Assembly: GCA_016806645.1 (NCBI GenBank)
Contig: JACSYO010001810.1
Coordinates: 4,141,001 to 4,205,000 of the forward strand
Origin: Ophiodon elongatus
Lineage: Eukaryota; Chordata; Actinopteri; Perciformes; Hexagrammidae
Length of the DNA: 64,000 nt
Reading direction: 5' to 3'
This document shows positions 61,739 to 64,000 of this stretch, piece by piece. The notes under the pieces are model-generated. The model was not told where the DNA came from, did not search any database, and was given only the letters and a program-made list of their open reading frames with translations. The position numbers and the translations under genes were made by a program. Every line of letters starts with the position of its first letter. Within the stretch, counting starts at the first letter, position 1.

Positions 61739-64000
61739 AGCTCAACGAGAAGCCACGATTTGCTCAACCTATATCGCAAGCTTTTGCATGCGCCTTTCCC
61801 TCTCTAACACTAAAACGCCTTGCTGTGACTTGTGGCGAAGGCAGCAAATTAGCCAATTGACACCATCCTGCAATCAGGAAGGATTTTCTTTCCATCACTC
61901 TCCCCGCTTTGCTAATGAAACAAGCGTTGCCATTGGTTAACTCAAGGCTATAATTTAATTAGACAGCTCTTAATTAGAACAATCTGAGATGCGATGTGAA
62001 CAAAGTGATAGTTCTTTTAGTGTGACAAGGGCCTGTATTTGATTAAAATATATGGACTTCGACAAGTTTCTGTTAATGAATATGAACAAGAAAAAAAGAA
62101 GGAAAAAAAGATGAAAGTATGAGGGCTATAAAGATTGTCAGCTGCGTTATTTACCATTTATCCGCGTTATTTACCTATTTATGCGCTATGAGTGCCAAAG
62201 TATGTCTGCCGAAGAAACCAAGATGTATTATTAACACGCCAAAAATGACAGTCCATGACAGGCAGCGCATCTGATGCCTTAAAATGTTTGTGGTATAGCG
62301 TGAAATCATGGCGTCCCACTGAAGATGTGTTTATGAGTCCCAGTGCTGATAAATATTTGATACCTTAAAGTTATGAACCAGTGGACTGATAACAGGGCTG
62401 CTGTGGAAAATACATCTCACAGAAAGTAAAAGAAAATCGTAGAAATGTTAGAATAATTTTGATATTGCTCGATAAAAAATATAGTTATTGTAGAGGCTCA
62501 TTAACTCATATTAAGTCTGATTGATTCTATGAACCATTATGAACAGAAATCTGTATTTCTCACAAAAGGATATTCAAATAAACGTCATATTTGATTCAGA
62601 TGTCTGAGATAACTGCACATTTGTTTGTTTGAAGTATGTTTAAGTACATAGAAAATAAAATTGAAAAGATTATGTGAATCCACAAAAAAAATCCATTATT
62701 TTTTCCATCTGACCAAAAAGTCTTCACTGCAGTGTAATGCAGCTTTTTCAGGATGATCTTGACGATTTTGTCATAAGATAAAATGAAATATTAGAATGGC
62801 TACAGTCCCAGAGTGGCTGTAGCCAGTAACACCTTCATGCTTAATTTACATTGCTTAGACAAACTGTTCATTCTATATGTTATACTTTTTTTTAAATTGC
62901 ACTGGATTTATACATTTATGATTCATTGGGTACAATGAACAATAATGGAACTCAATACATCCCTTATGAACTCTGTCAGGGAGGTGCTGAACTGGTCATT
63001 TTTTATGGAGATCTATACAATTGCATAATTTGTGTGTGTAAATGTGGGTAGACAATAAAATGAGAAACTCCTGTCATTATAAAGTAGTGCAGTACACCAT
63101 CACCGACTACGACATAAAAAATGAACCATTTCCACTTCATTAAATAACTTTTGGTTTAGCTCGACTGCAGTGTCTTTAACCCACAGTACAATCTGAACCA
63201 GGGAAGGATGAGAGAAGACCAATCAAGACCGGTTTCACTGGTGCATCCACAAGTTTGTATCTCTGAGGAACTGCCATGAATCTCTGAAGCTAACAAGAGG
63301 GGTCATTACAGTATAGAGCTATATGGTCCAGCTATCTATTCCTGTGAAACATGCAAGCACAGGCTTGTCTGTGCCCACGCAAAAGAGGCCACTCTCTGCT
63401 CTCCTCATTACAGGATTATGGTTCACTTCCATCACTGATCTTTAATAAGCAAAATGGGCTTGCTTATTTTTCCCTGAACAAACCAATTGTTGAATCACCC
63501 GTGCAGCAAGTCAGTTTGTTTCCCCAGGTGCTCTGGTGCCTGTTTATCAGATTAAGTCCTTTCTTTCTATTGGCTCATGCAGCTAGTGGACATAACCAAA
63601 GAGGAGGGGGGCTGATTTGTTTTGCCCGGCCAGCCTTGTCCCTCTGGGAGATAGCATAGTGCAGATTAGGATGTCTTCAACCTGCCTCAAACCCACCATT
63701 GACCAGATGAGCTAAATGTAATGGGTCCATATGAAACGTATTTAAGCTCTATCTATTTCATAATTGTCATACTTTTAGATTTAATTCTAATAAGTGCATC
63801 AATACAGCTACAATTTGTCAATGCAGGCATAGTATATATAAAAAATTTTTTTAAAAAAGATAAACTCAATTGCAACAAACCTATTTGAAAGATCTCCTTT
63901 AGAATAATCACTCAATAATCTGGGAAAATACAAAGATATGTAATTATAAAACTTTTTTTTTTTTCATAAAATCAGTTCAGGTTAACAATATTCAGTTGAG
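61739..64000. promoter_or_regulatory. tbr1 promoter and upstream region
   Basis: This 2.3 kb lies upstream of the tbr1 ATG. The proximal 250 bp have an inverted CCAAT box (ccattgg, 61930-61936) and two identical TTAATTAGA motifs (61955-61963 and 61970-61978). Farther out the sequence is A/T-rich. No coding exon or transposon is recognised. Confidence 0.45.
61955..61978. promoter_or_regulatory. Paired homeodomain-type sites upstream of tbr1
   Basis: TTAATTAGA occurs twice, 15 bp start to start, about 220 bp upstream of the ATG. TAATTA is the core bound by many homeodomain factors, including forebrain regulators. The function is inferred from motif and position. Confidence 0.4.

Overview
The window is nuclear DNA of a ray-finned fish, most likely a percomorph teleost. 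It holds vertebrate multi-exon genes with short introns, teleost-type dispersed repeats (an L2-like LINE, a Tc1/mariner-type short element, a TTAA-flanked short element) and many microsatellites. All gene models were assembled by hand from splice signals plus remembered vertebrate homologues; no alignment or transcript was available. The four complete models that start from a clear ATG each sum to a whole number of codons, which supports the exon boundaries.

Layout from left to right: the last two coding exons of kcnh7 (+, 494-1581); about 3.8 kb of intergenic DNA; ifih1/MDA5 (+, 5566-15427, 16 coding exons, 982 aa) with an interferon-response element just upstream; a DPP4/FAP-family peptidase (+, 16518-24640, 26 coding exons, 744 aa); a short preproglucagon gene (+, 25772-27134, 3 coding exons, 123 aa, glucagon plus GLP-1 and no GLP-2); slc4a10 (-, 55083-31410, 24 coding exons, 1069 aa); and tbr1 (-, 61738-58001, 6 exons, 677 aa) with about 2.3 kb of its upstream region.

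Order and strand match the mammalian block TBR1-SLC4A10-DPP4-GCG-FAP-IFIH1-GCA-KCNH7, with two differences. There is no GCA gene between kcnh7 and ifih1. Only one DPP4/FAP gene is present; it sits on the FAP side of gcg but carries the DPP4-type active-site Asp. Functionally the genes are a mixture that vertebrates keep together: a neuronal K+ channel, a viral-RNA sensor, an incretin-cleaving peptidase next to an incretin gene, a neuronal bicarbonate transporter and a forebrain T-box factor.

I found no evidence of a wholly new system. The points most worth a second look are the DPP4/FAP mosaic at the FAP position, an unrecognised in-frame cassette exon candidate in slc4a10 (42213-42365), a spliced 3' UTR of slc4a10, a CAGN microsatellite against an slc4a10 splice acceptor, the opposed interferon elements of ifih1, and a few repeat structures (a nested inverted repeat in a TTAA-flanked element and a 54-bp perfect palindrome).
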